Shown: in pieces, positions 17,925-26,500 of the stretch
Position numbering within the stretch: position 1 is the stretch's first letter
How the letters are laid out: each line of letters starts with the position of its first letter
Position numbers and translations under genes: made by a program
The notes under the pieces: model-generated
What the model was told of the DNA's origin: nothing
Seen by the model: only the letters and a program-made list of their open reading frames with translations
Databases searched by the model: none
From: an uncultured Clostridia bacterium
GTDB lineage: Bacteria > Bacillota > Clostridia > Christensenellales > UBA1242
Length of the DNA: 64,000 nt
Assembly (NCBI GenBank): GCA_934772525.1
Contig: CAKVMI010000004.1
Coordinates: forward strand, 124,001 to 188,000
Reading direction: 5' to 3'

Positions 17925-19022
17925 TTACATATCCACCTTTAAAAATGCATTAATAAAATCTTGAATGTTGCCATCTAAAACCGCCATAGTATTTGTATCT
18001 TCTTTATTTGTTCTATGGTCCTTAACTAAGTTGTATGGTTGCAAAATATACGACCTAATTTGACTGCCCCATTCAATCTTTTTATTTTCTCCAAGCCTTG
18101 CTTGTTTTTCTTGTTCTTTTTTTGCCATATCCAATTCTAATAATTTAGAATACAACATCTTCATTGCCATTTCTTTATTTTGAATTTGGCTTCTTTCATT
18201 TTGACATTGTACAACTATGCCCGTTGGCAAATGTGTAATACGGATTGCACTTTCAGTCTTATTTACGTGCTGACCACCCGCACCGCTACTTCTATAAGTA
18301 TCGATTTTTAAGTCCTTATCTAAAATTTGTATGTTTACACTATCTTCTACAAATGGTGAAACTTCTACCGACGCAAACGATGTGTGTCTTCTAGATTGTG
18401 CATCATATGGCGATATTCTAACCAATCTATGCACACCCTTTTCCGTTCGCAAATACCCATAAGCATATTCGCCTTCTACTAGTATAGACATACTTTTAAT
18501 TCCCGCACCATCGCCCGCTTGATAGTCTAAAACTTTGGTTTTGAACCCACTTAACTCTGCATACCTTAAATACATCCTAGCAAGCATTTCAGCCCAATCT
18601 TGAGCCTCTTCACCACCAGCACCCGGATGTAAAGTTATAATTGCAGGGCCATCATCACATTCTTTGTTTAAAAGTGTTTCTATCCATAATGTATTTAATA
18701 ACTTATCTAATTGATTTTTTAGTTCTTCAATTTCCTTTTCAGTTATGCTCTCAGAGTCTTCATTCATAGAAAACAATTCAATGCCCGTCGCAAAATCATC
18801 TAAAGCCATTCTACATTTTTTTAGACTTTCAAGCTTCTTTTCTATTGACCTTTTTTCTTTGTTTACTTTTGCAAAACTATCGGCATCCGAATAGAAATTT
18901 GGGTCTTGTTGCAATTTATCTAATTCAGCGTTTTTCTCTTCCAACCCATCAAATCTTGAACTAATTATTTCAAAACGCTTTTTGTACTCACCATATTCGT
19001 TGTTTAAATCAAATGTGTTCAT
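17925..19022 (-). CDS. prfB: Peptide chain release factor 2
   Basis: 365 residues in one uninterrupted frame. The GGQ peptidyl-hydrolysis motif is at 249-251 (SSGAGGQHVN). The stop-codon recognition tripeptide that is normally Ser-Pro-Phe reads Ser-Pro-Tyr (204-206, VRISPYDAQSRRHTSF). The usual programmed +1 frameshift at an in-frame TGA near codon 25 is absent, so the autoregulatory loop found in many bacteria is missing here. RF2 releases peptides at UGA and UAA. It has its own promoter (19052-19080) and leads an operon with tsaD; in many Firmicutes it follows secA directly, but here secA is 9.6 kb away. Confidence 0.96.
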   Translation of the reverse strand: MNTFDLNNEYGEYKKRFEIISSRFDGLEEKNAELDKLQQDPNFYSDADSFAKVNKEKRSIEKKLESLKKCRMALDDFATGIELFSMNEDSESITEKEIEELKNQLDKLLNTLWIETLLNKECDDGPAIITLHPGAGGEEAQDWAEMLARMYLRYAELSGFKTKVLDYQAGDGAGIKSMSILVEGEYAYGYLRTEKGVHRLVRISPYDAQSRRHTSFASVEVSPFVEDSVNIQILDKDLKIDTYRSSGAGGQHVNKTESAIRITHLPTGIVVQCQNERSQIQNKEMAMKMLYSKLLELDMAKKEQEKQARLGENKKIEWGSQIRSYILQPYNLVKDHRTNKEDTNTMAVLDGNIQDFINAFLKVDM

Positions 19023-19051
19023 AAAAATTTCCTATATTAAAATCATTCACT

Positions 19052-19080
19052 ATTTTAACACAAATTTAAACATTTGTCTA
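19052..19080 (-). promoter_or_regulatory. Sigma-A promoter of prfB-tsaD
   Basis: Minus strand: TAGACA, 17-nt spacer, TAAAAT, about 30 nt before the prfB ATG. Confidence 0.7.
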
Positions 19081-19115
19081 TATAAACTATCGACTTACAC
19101 GCTTGAATACAAAAA

Positions 19116-19139
19116 GATGTAACAAAAATGAAGTGAACC
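19116..19139 (+). repeat. Left arm of a long-range inverted repeat (mate at 20568-20590)
   Basis: GATGTAAC, 6 A/T-rich bases, GAAGTGAACC. The inverted mate at 20568-20590 has GATGTAAC, 5 bases, GAAGTGAACC when read on the minus strand. The pair encloses about 1.45 kb with the IS3 remnant, the 188-residue gene and the T-box. Confidence 0.5.
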
Positions 19140-19401
19140 CCAATTTTGCACCGCAAAATAAAAAGACACTTCAAAAAAAATACCTCATTATGGTAAAATC
19201 CATATAGGAGTTTTTTTATAGCTAGTAAAGGACAAAAATTCAATAAATATACACCAGAAGTTGTAAAAAACTTCATAATATATTATAATACAAAGAGATT
19301 ACAAGTAAAAATACAAGGACTCGCTCATTTAGAATTTAGAAGCAAATCCCTTGTATCTCTCTTTTTAATATTGGTCCGTTTTAAACCTACGGGTTCATTT
19401 C
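19130..19401 (+). mobile_element. Internally deleted IS3-family element (about 270 bp)
   Basis: The ends are GAAGTGAACCC at 19130-19140 and its near-perfect inverted copy at 19391-19401 (one mismatch). Inside, a ribosome-site-like GGAG at 19207-19210 precedes a fused coding scar at 19218. Both transposase genes are almost entirely missing, so it cannot move alone but keeps both ends, like a MITE. Confidence 0.65.
19218..19365 (+). pseudogene. IS3 transposase scar: orfA start fused to orfB end
   Basis: Translation from 19218 gives IASKGQKFNKYTPEVV, which looks like the first residues of an IS3 orfA product with its ATG mutated to ATA. It runs straight into FIIYYNTKRLQVKIQGLAHL and EFRSKSL, the typical C-terminus of the orfB integrase (YYN-x-KR, then P/H-x-E-[YF]-R). 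A single internal deletion therefore removed the catalytic DDE region. Not functional. Confidence 0.65.
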
Positions 19402-19548
19402 AAACATTTTTGAGAAATGTTGATTTTTATTTCTCAAAGTGCTATCATAAATAAAAGGAAAAATTGTGAGAATTTATTACCTTATGCAAAATTAATAAAG
19501 CTATTAAAAAAACTACGGAATGATTTATAAAAATATGGAGTTAAAACT

Positions 19549-20115
19549 ATGGAAAAGCTATATCACGTATCTCCGATTGCAAATTTAGATATATTGCAAC
19601 CAAAAATATCAACACATGGTAAAGCATACGTTTATGCAACAAAAGATTTGGATTTTGCACTACTTTTTGGAAGCCAGAAAAGTTATGGGGACTTTGATGG
19701 AATATATGGAGTAAATAATGGAAAGCCATTTTTCTATGAAGCTTACAAAGGAGCTTTTGAAAGACGTTTTAAAGGAGAAACCTGTTATATCTACGAAGTT
19801 GACCCAACAAATTTTATAGAAGGAAAAACAAGTTTTACGCATGAATTTGTGAGCGAAGTCCCCGTGAAAATTTTAAGTAGCACAAAGATTGAAGATTTGT
19901 ATGTTTATTTGCAAGAACAGATTGCAAATGGCAAGTTGGATTTTCATAAATTTTCAACTAATAAAAACTATCAAAATGAAATAAAAGAGCATATTAGAGA
20001 AAGAATTGAAACATGGGAAGTTTACAAAAAACCGAACAGTCGAAGCTATAAAATTTGCCAAGAACAATTTCCAAAGCTTTTAAAAGCTATTGAGGAACAT
20101 TATGAAAAAAATTGA
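19549..20115 (+). CDS. Hypothetical protein, possible ADP-ribosyltransferase-like fold
   Basis: 188 residues, not firmly recognised. It begins EKLYHVSPIANLDILQPK, then STHGKAYVYATKDLDFALLF and CYIYEVD, and ends in a helical region rich in charged residues. The order of a histidine after LY, a Y-x-Y-A-T strand and a later glutamate loosely recalls the H-Y-E arrangement of KptA/ART-fold proteins; this is resemblance only. No signal peptide or membrane segment. ATG at 19549 has GGAG nine bases upstream. It stands alone on the plus strand between an IS3 remnant and an orphan T-box, inside the island that separates prfB from secA. Confidence 0.65.
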   Translation: MEKLYHVSPIANLDILQPKISTHGKAYVYATKDLDFALLFGSQKSYGDFDGIYGVNNGKPFFYEAYKGAFERRFKGETCYIYEVDPTNFIEGKTSFTHEFVSEVPVKILSSTKIEDLYVYLQEQIANGKLDFHKFSTNKNYQNEIKEHIRERIETWEVYKKPNSRSYKICQEQFPKLLKAIEEHYEKN

Positions 20116-20191
20116 AACGCAAGGTATCTTAAATCACATGCTGATTATTTGCAGGAAAACAAATAAAACCTTTGTTTTTGCGCCCAACCCA

Positions 20192-20220
20192 TTAACTTTT
20201 TAATTGAAATTTATTATAAT
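20192..20220 (+). promoter_or_regulatory. Sigma-A promoter of the T-box RNA
   Basis: TTAACT, 17-nt spacer, TATAAT. The start would be near 20227, just before the stem I region of the T-box. Confidence 0.55.
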
Positions 20221-20226
20221 GTATAA

Positions 20227-20458
20227 AACTTAATGCTGATGAAAAGACTATTGGTCAAATGTTGATATAGAGAGTTTGCGGTTGGTGAAAGCAAATGAAA
20301 ACATTGGTCATATCCACCTTGGGGGCACAAACGATGAGTTTGCCTGACTGCATGGCACAATTTGCAGAGAATGGGCGATATGCGTTTTTGTATAAATTAG
20401 AGAGTGGCACCGCAGATAAATTTCGTCTCCATAAGCAGTTTTGCTTATGGAGTTTTTT
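20227..20458 (+). promoter_or_regulatory. T-box riboswitch leader with no downstream gene (specifier probably AUC, Ile)
   Basis: The element shows the T-box order: GATGAAAAG, then AGAGAGTTTGCGGTTGGTG (stem I distal motifs), a specifier region with ATC before CACCTTGG (20312-20314), and the T-box bulge AGAGTGGCACCGCAG followed by CGTCTCC. A strong terminator ends it: CTCCATAAGC / GCTTATGGAG with TTTTTT (20427-20458). T-boxes bind uncharged tRNA and control aminoacyl-tRNA synthetase or amino-acid genes. Here only a 13-codon frame (ATG 20459) follows before another terminator, and the next gene is on the other strand. The amino-acid call is less certain than the element. Confidence 0.8.
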
Positions 20459-20511
20459 ATGAAAACATATCTTCTTTATATTGCATATTTAAGAGTTTAA
20501 AGGGATAAATA

Positions 20512-20547
20512 AGGAAGAAATCTAAAATTTCTTCCTAGTGGTTTTTT
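20512..20547 (+). terminator. Second terminator downstream of the T-box
   Basis: AGGAAGAAAT pairs with ATTTCTTCCT around CTAAA, with TTTTTT five bases later. With the T-box terminator it encloses only about 55 nt, containing the frame MKTYLLYIAYLRV (20459-20500). Confidence 0.55.
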
Positions 20548-20567
20548 ATTTACAGTGAGCCCAACGA

Positions 20568-20590
20568 GGTTCACTTCAAAAAGTTACATC
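20568..20590 (-). repeat. Right arm of the long-range inverted repeat (mate at 19116-19139)
   Basis: Minus-strand reading GATGTAAC, 5 bases, GAAGTGAACC mirrors the left arm. Its inner part also forms a local hairpin, AGTGAGCC / GGTTCACT at 20555-20576, just after the stop codon of the 440-residue gene. Confidence 0.5.
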
Positions 20591-20601
20591 CTTTATTCTT
20601 A

Positions 20602-21924
20602 TTAATTAAAATTATTAGGTTGAGTATTGTTGCCCCCTGTAGGTTGCTCAGGTTGAACAACTTGATTTGGTACTACTTGTGGCTGAACAACTTGGTTTGG
20701 TGCTACTGGTTGTGTAGCATTGTACGCTTGACCAGTCTGACCCACTGGCTCAGTATATTGTGCACCCATTTGACCTTGGCTTACATTTTGAACTACTGGT
20801 TGTACATTTGGGTTTTCAGCACCTTGTTGTGATTGCAGAAACTGACCGCCTACTGGTTGTGCTTGATACCCGCTTGGTTGCTCCACTGGTTGTGCAGTTG
20901 GAGTTACTGGGATATTTGGTTGCATATTTACATTCACTTGTGGTTGACTTTCAGGTTGAACATATTGACCCTGTACTACTTGTGGCTGAACGTATTGGTT
21001 TGGTGCCACTTGTTGTGTTGCATTATATGGTTGACTAGGCTGACCCACTGACTCAGTATATTGTGTACCCATTTGACCTTGGCTTACATTTTGAACTGCT
21101 GGTTGTACATTTGAGTTTTCAGCACCTTGCGGTGTAACACTCTGCCCGCCTACCGATTGTGCATTTTGGTTCACTACAACTTCTGGTTGTACAAATCCAG
21201 TGTTCATATTCGTTTGATTTATATTTTCTACACTCGTGTTATTTTGAACACCGCCACCAATCTGACCATTATACAAATCACTTTCAGATACTTGATTTTT
21301 AGAATTTTCCAAATTTGTTTGAGCAATATCCAATGCTTGTTGATTTTTTTGTGCTTCTTCACGAGTTTTTTCAAGCAACTCTTTTTGCTTTACAGATTCT
21401 GCAATTGCTCTTTCTACATCACCCATATCTCCACTTTCTAGTGCCTCAGCAAAATCAACCGTTTTCTTAGAAGTAACGTCTTCAGTAACTTGTTGTTCTT
21501 TTCTTCGAGTTTCAGAAATTTGGCTATAATCCATTATTCTTTCACTACCGCTTAGAACCGCATCAATATTCGCATCAAATACTGCAAGGGCTTCACCAAC
21601 ACGTAGTATTTTATCTTGGTGTTCAAGCGAATCGGCAACGCATGACCCAATACATCTTAAGATTGCATAAACCGCACCATTACTTTTAATGTAACTACGT
21701 TTTATTACATCTTTGTATGAGTCAATTTTTTTACAATATTCACGGGTTAAATATTCTGCAACGCCTTCTGTCATTGCTCGACGAACTACCAAGTAATGAC
21801 TTTTGCGTTCAATGAATTTTTTAACCGCATCAATAATTGCCGAAACCTTTGCTTCATCAAACCATATAAGTTTATCTGGTTTCCCTTGTAAATCTGAAAT
21901 ATCTAACTTTTGATTATTTTTCAT
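20602..21924 (-). CDS. Island coiled-coil locus, gene 4: helical protein with Gln/Pro/Val-rich repeat tail
   Basis: 440 residues, no recognised family. Residues 1-135 look like a compact helical domain (LIWFDEAKVSAIIDAVKKFI, AVYAILRCIGSCVADSLEH). A coiled coil follows (about 145-210, QQVTEDVTSKK to ALDIAQTNLENS). The last 220 residues are low-complexity, rich in Q, N, P and V, and hold two long repeats of about 110 residues containing VQNVSQGQMG and QVAPNQ. No signal peptide or membrane helix. ATG has AAGGAT upstream and starts nine bases after gene 3, so the two are co-transcribed. The tail could be a flexible or self-associating segment; its role is unknown. Confidence 0.8.
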   Translation of the reverse strand: MKNNQKLDISDLQGKPDKLIWFDEAKVSAIIDAVKKFIERKSHYLVVRRAMTEGVAEYLTREYCKKIDSYKDVIKRSYIKSNGAVYAILRCIGSCVADSLEHQDKILRVGEALAVFDANIDAVLSGSERIMDYSQISETRRKEQQVTEDVTSKKTVDFAEALESGDMGDVERAIAESVKQKELLEKTREEAQKNQQALDIAQTNLENSKNQVSESDLYNGQIGGGVQNNTSVENINQTNMNTGFVQPEVVVNQNAQSVGGQSVTPQGAENSNVQPAVQNVSQGQMGTQYTESVGQPSQPYNATQQVAPNQYVQPQVVQGQYVQPESQPQVNVNMQPNIPVTPTAQPVEQPSGYQAQPVGGQFLQSQQGAENPNVQPVVQNVSQGQMGAQYTEPVGQTGQAYNATQPVAPNQVVQPQVVPNQVVQPEQPTGGNNTQPNNFN

Positions 21925-21933
21925 AAATTATCC

Positions 21934-23406
21934 TTATTTAACAATTAGTTGTTCAAAATCATTTAAAAAGTTAAAATATAACTTGTATAAATCTACCCTA
22001 TTAATAATTTTACCAATTTCGGTCATTTTTATGTTAGCATACATATCATAAACTTTTTGTTTAAACTTTTCGATATAATTTACACGCTTTAATTCCGTTT
22101 CAATTAAATACCAAATATAGTTTAAAATAAATTGCTTTTCGTCTTCGGTTGCGGTACGCTCTGCGAACCTCTCACTATCGTAATCAACCCCAAAATTATC
22201 CTTTATAAACTTTTCATAAGGCTCTAGTTTTTCTACCATAGAAAGATAGTAGTTGTACATTCTTACTTGGTCGTTTTCTCTTACAATATACTTATCCCTA
22301 GAATCTGAAGACAAATCTCCGCAATAAATATCAACCAATTCACTATATTGATGACTATCCGTTTCTTTATTCTTTTTTAGAGACTCGGTAAGCAAACTAA
22401 TTCTACTAACTAGATCTTTATTACAATTCTTCTTTTCTATAGAAGATGACGACATCAAACTCCAGCCATCAATTTTTAGTGCTTCGGTACCCATTTTCTT
22501 TACATCTTGAACCCTTGCTACACGATCGGCTTTTTCTAGTTTTTTAACAAATTTTTTATTTCGATAGTTATCATCACCAACTGGCTTATCCGCAAAAGTA
22601 TTATCAATTCTTAAATAATAACTTAACTTATCCGAACCTTCAAACTTGCCGTCTACTAAATTTACAAATTGCATTGATTCAATATAACTATCGTAATTTG
22701 CACGCTTTTCATCTAATTTTTCGCTTAATCTTGCGACCGTCCAACTATACCTATCTATCAATACATAAACTGGATATATTGCTTTGTAACTTTTTCTAAT
22801 AGATAACTCTACAATTAGTAGCATTAATAACCAGCCACTACAAAATGCAGGTGCATAAACAGATGTAATTTGAGACCACAAAGAACCTTCTAAAATTGGA
22901 GATTTTAAATAATTTAAAACTCCATATGCTCCAGCAAGTATACAAACACCAAAAAGAATTGGTGCTACGTAAAGCATCAACTTCATTGCATGAAACTTAG
23001 ACCTAACTGTAGGTTCCAAAGCCTTCATCTCACTGGCAGTGTAACCATCCCCACTATACGTCTTATATTCCTTAGTTTTAAAATCGTTATCCACTTCCTT
23101 AAACTCTTTGTATAATGCAAGCGAATCGTTTTTAACTGACTTTATATAAGCATCAATAATGTCATCCAATTCTGTAATTGATGGAACCTTTTCAGTACTC
23201 CCAACAATTTCACAAGCCATACGTTTTAATTCAAAAATATCGAAAAGGGGAATGTCCTTTCCGTAGTTATTTTTGATATGATCTCTAATAGCTGTTTCTT
23301 GGACACTCTTCCCCTTTTGATTTAGGTCATTATAGATTCTTATAAACATACAAACATTTTTCATTGTTTGAAGATCTTCAATAGAATCGAATCTATACAT
23401 ATTCAC
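21934..23406 (-). CDS. Island coiled-coil locus, gene 3: helical protein with membrane hairpin
   Basis: 490 residues, no recognised family. An N-terminal helical domain (about 1-90) precedes a basic stretch and two membrane helices at about 150-210 (APILFGVCILAGAYGVLNYL and SGWLLMLLIVELSI). The C-terminal 280 residues are charged and helical (DRYSWTVARLSEKLDEKRAN, SLLTESLKKNKETD). Both ends are predicted to face the cytoplasm. Start is GTG at 23404-23406 with AGGAG five bases upstream; an ATG two codons later is possible. A 142-nt AT-rich gap separates it from gene 2, with no clear terminator, so one four-gene transcript is likely but not certain. Confidence 0.78.
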   Translation of the reverse strand: MNMYRFDSIEDLQTMKNVCMFIRIYNDLNQKGKSVQETAIRDHIKNNYGKDIPLFDIFELKRMACEIVGSTEKVPSITELDDIIDAYIKSVKNDSLALYKEFKEVDNDFKTKEYKTYSGDGYTASEMKALEPTVRSKFHAMKLMLYVAPILFGVCILAGAYGVLNYLKSPILEGSLWSQITSVYAPAFCSGWLLMLLIVELSIRKSYKAIYPVYVLIDRYSWTVARLSEKLDEKRANYDSYIESMQFVNLVDGKFEGSDKLSYYLRIDNTFADKPVGDDNYRNKKFVKKLEKADRVARVQDVKKMGTEALKIDGWSLMSSSSIEKKNCNKDLVSRISLLTESLKKNKETDSHQYSELVDIYCGDLSSDSRDKYIVRENDQVRMYNYYLSMVEKLEPYEKFIKDNFGVDYDSERFAERTATEDEKQFILNYIWYLIETELKRVNYIEKFKQKVYDMYANIKMTEIGKIINRVDLYKLYFNFLNDFEQLIVK

Positions 23407-23548
23407 TTATTCTCCTAAAATTAATTTCTCTCCCCCGAAATTATTTTAGCCCAGAATTGTCAAATTTCCTAATAAAAACATTGATTATTTAAAATTAATT
23501 ATTTTACTTAGATAAATTTTTGTTTTAATTTAAAACAATAATCTTAAA

Positions 23549-26500
23549 TTACATTTCTCGTTCTTCACCATTTTCTTTACCCATCTGTTGTAATGCAATA
23601 TACAAGGCAATTAGTTCATCTTGTGGTTTTTCTACCGTTCTTGCAAGACCCAATTTTTTACCTACTACATCTTTATATGATGGATCAAATTCTTTTATAT
23701 AGTTCTCCATATCCCTCAATGACATCTTTTGCTTAGTTCCGTTTTTATATGTAACTGTTATCCTACTATTCACAATAAGTAACTTAGCAATACTCTTTTT
23801 AACATTCACGATAGTTTCATCTAATTTTTTTTCAAAAAGTGTATGTTCATCTGGTCGCTTATCTTTTGCAGGTTCAGTTTCAGGTTTTTCAGGTTGTTCA
23901 GTGCCTGTTTTATCTCCGCCTGGGTTCGCACCAGTATCCTTAGTTGTATGTTCATCTGGATTTCCTGGTAGTGTAATTTCTTCTCCTTGTCTCGTTATTA
24001 TGGTCATGCCTGTCTCATCGGTTGTATGTTTTTCTGGGTCCACTGGTTGTGCAATTTCTTCTCCTTGTCTCGTTGTTATGGTCATGCCTGTCTCCCCGGC
24101 TGTATGTTTTTCTGGGTCCCCTGGTAGTGAAATTTCTCCTCTTTGTCTCGTTATTGGGATAATACCAGTCTCCCCAGCTGTATGTTTTTCTGGGTTTTTA
24201 GCTGGTCCCAAACCCGGAGTTTCTCCGTCTCCAGGAATCTCTTTTCCGATTTGTTTGTTTACTTGGTCTACTATCTGTGTAATTAACAAATTGAAATTTT
24301 CATCATTTAACGCCGATCTTAAATCATCTAATGTTAATTTATCTATCCTTCCATCTATTCTATTCTTAATTTCAATAATCGAATCATCAAAATATTGTAA
24401 TGCACCATTTATATGTTCTGGCGAAATTCCTTGAATTTCTCTAAGTTTATTTTCTAGAGCGGCTTTTTTCTTGTTAACTTTGTCGCCTTTTTTAAACCAA
24501 CTATCGTATAAATCTTGCATATCCCTAGCATCTTCTCCGACTTTGTTAAGTTCCCATTTTAAGTCTTCAAAATATGTATAAAAGTTGCTGACCACCTCAT
24601 CAAGTTTATCTAGCTCCGATATATCAGTAATACTATCTACATAGTAAGAAGATTCACTAAGCTCATATCCTAGCTTATTTTTTAAATCTCTGTAACTATT
24701 TTCAAAATTTGACGCAAAGCAACCAATATTCTTGTCCATAAAACCAATATACATTTGATCAAATGTTTCTGGTGCATCTTGAATTTCATTTTTTGCTGCA
24801 GTTCGTTTACTATTCAATAGTGCATTTTTATTTTCATCAATTTTTTGTATTGCATTATTCTTAGTTTGTTCTGCATCTTTAATAATTTTTTGTGCATCTG
24901 TTTCAAAGGTCGAAGCATCTGTTAATTTGTCAATTTGACTAAAGTAACTATTTGTATTTTTTGTATCAAACCCAGCAAGTAGCATTTCAACATCACCATT
25001 GACTATTTGATCAAGGTAATCAGACGGGATATAGTTCTTGGCTTCTTCAATTTCGTTATAGATATTGTCTATTTTATTTTTCGCATCCGCTTGTCTTTGT
25101 TTAAGCTCTGCATTATCTTTTTTCTGTCTTTCTAGCTCTTTTTTATTTTCTTCAATTTTTTCTAATGCATCTTTTTTAGCCGCCTCTGCTCTATCCACAA
25201 TTTCTTGGGCTTTATCTTTAAAAGTAGAAACATCCGTTAAATTGTCAATTTGCTTATAGTAACTATTTGTATGAGTTTCTTCAAACTCGGCAATCAAATC
25301 TTTAACTTCTTGAGTAAATATATTGTTTAAGTCAGCATCCGCTACGCTACTCTTTGCATTTTCAATTTCTTTATAAATGTTTGCAATTTGCATTTTTACA
25401 CGATTTCTCTGTTTATTATTAACAGTGGTCACCTTAGCCTTTGTAGGTTTGCTCTTACCAGAGGTTTTTGCATCTTTTTGTAATTTTAAATTAGCTTCAA
25501 TTTTATTTACTTCCTCTGAAATCTTTTTAAGATTAGGCTCCGTTCCACTATTTAAGCCGTCTATGCTACTTTTTACATTATCGATTTCAGTATCAATAGC
25601 TTCTTGAAACTTTGACAATTCCCACTTGTTACCGTCTATATTTTCAAATTTATTACCATTATTGGTTGCACTTTCTAAAGCCTTCATCAATCTTGCTTTT
25701 TGTAACAACAATTCGGTATATTTACCAATTCTTTCAACTTCTTTTTTAGCATTTTCTCTTTCTTCTTCAGTTTTTGTAGGGTCGTTTGAAATATTGTTGT
25801 TGTTTTCTATTGATTGTTGATAAGCACCACCATCTTTAACTGCTTCAATAATGGCCTTATATTCACTAGCCTTAGGGTTGGTATCTGCAAGTTTTTCATT
25901 TTGACTAGCCCAAACCTTTGCAATTTCTGCTTTTGCTAAAATTACTTCATTGCCGATTTTTCTTTCTGTTTGTTCTAATTGTGCTTGTGTATCATTTTCA
26001 TGTAAAATTATGTTGGTAGCACTATACCCATTGGTTATATTTTTAATATTATTGATTCTATTTTCAATTTGCGGATTAGTTGTAATAGTATCTGGCAAAG
26101 TTTTTACAAATTCATCAATTATATCATTGTTTGCGGTTATTGCATTAACTGTTTTTCCAGCTTTTTTTGATATATTCGCAACATCAAAGCCATCTGCTTC
26201 GGCTTCCAATCTTTTTGCTTCCACTAAATCACTTGCAGCTAAGTCTACTGCACTTTTGTTCTTTAGTTCTTCAAGTTTAGTAATTATATTTTGTTTCTCT
26301 GCTTTTACTCTATCACTTTCACCTTTGCCAATACCAGCGGTTAAATAGACACATTTACCATTTTTTGTAACCACATCATTGTATATTTTCTCAATATCGG
26401 TTTGAAATCCGATTTTGTCATTAGCAATCATTGTATTAAGAGTAGAAGAAACACTATCCTTGCCTTTAAAATTAGCGTTTGCTAAGGTATTTAATTCTCT

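Noticed and set aside
19055..19276. Minus-strand 73-codon frame upstream of prfB
   Set aside because: It overlaps the prfB promoter and the IS3 remnant and has no ribosome site or coding signal.
20620..21441. Several plus-strand frames rich in Leu and Trp
   Set aside because: They are antisense readings of the repetitive tail of the 440-residue gene.
23945..24200. Regular repeats that could suggest a CRISPR array
   Set aside because: Units are contiguous, in frame and coding, with no unique spacers.
23901..24434. Plus-strand 177-codon frame over the 78-bp repeats
   Set aside because: Antisense of the repeat linker; long only because of the biased composition.
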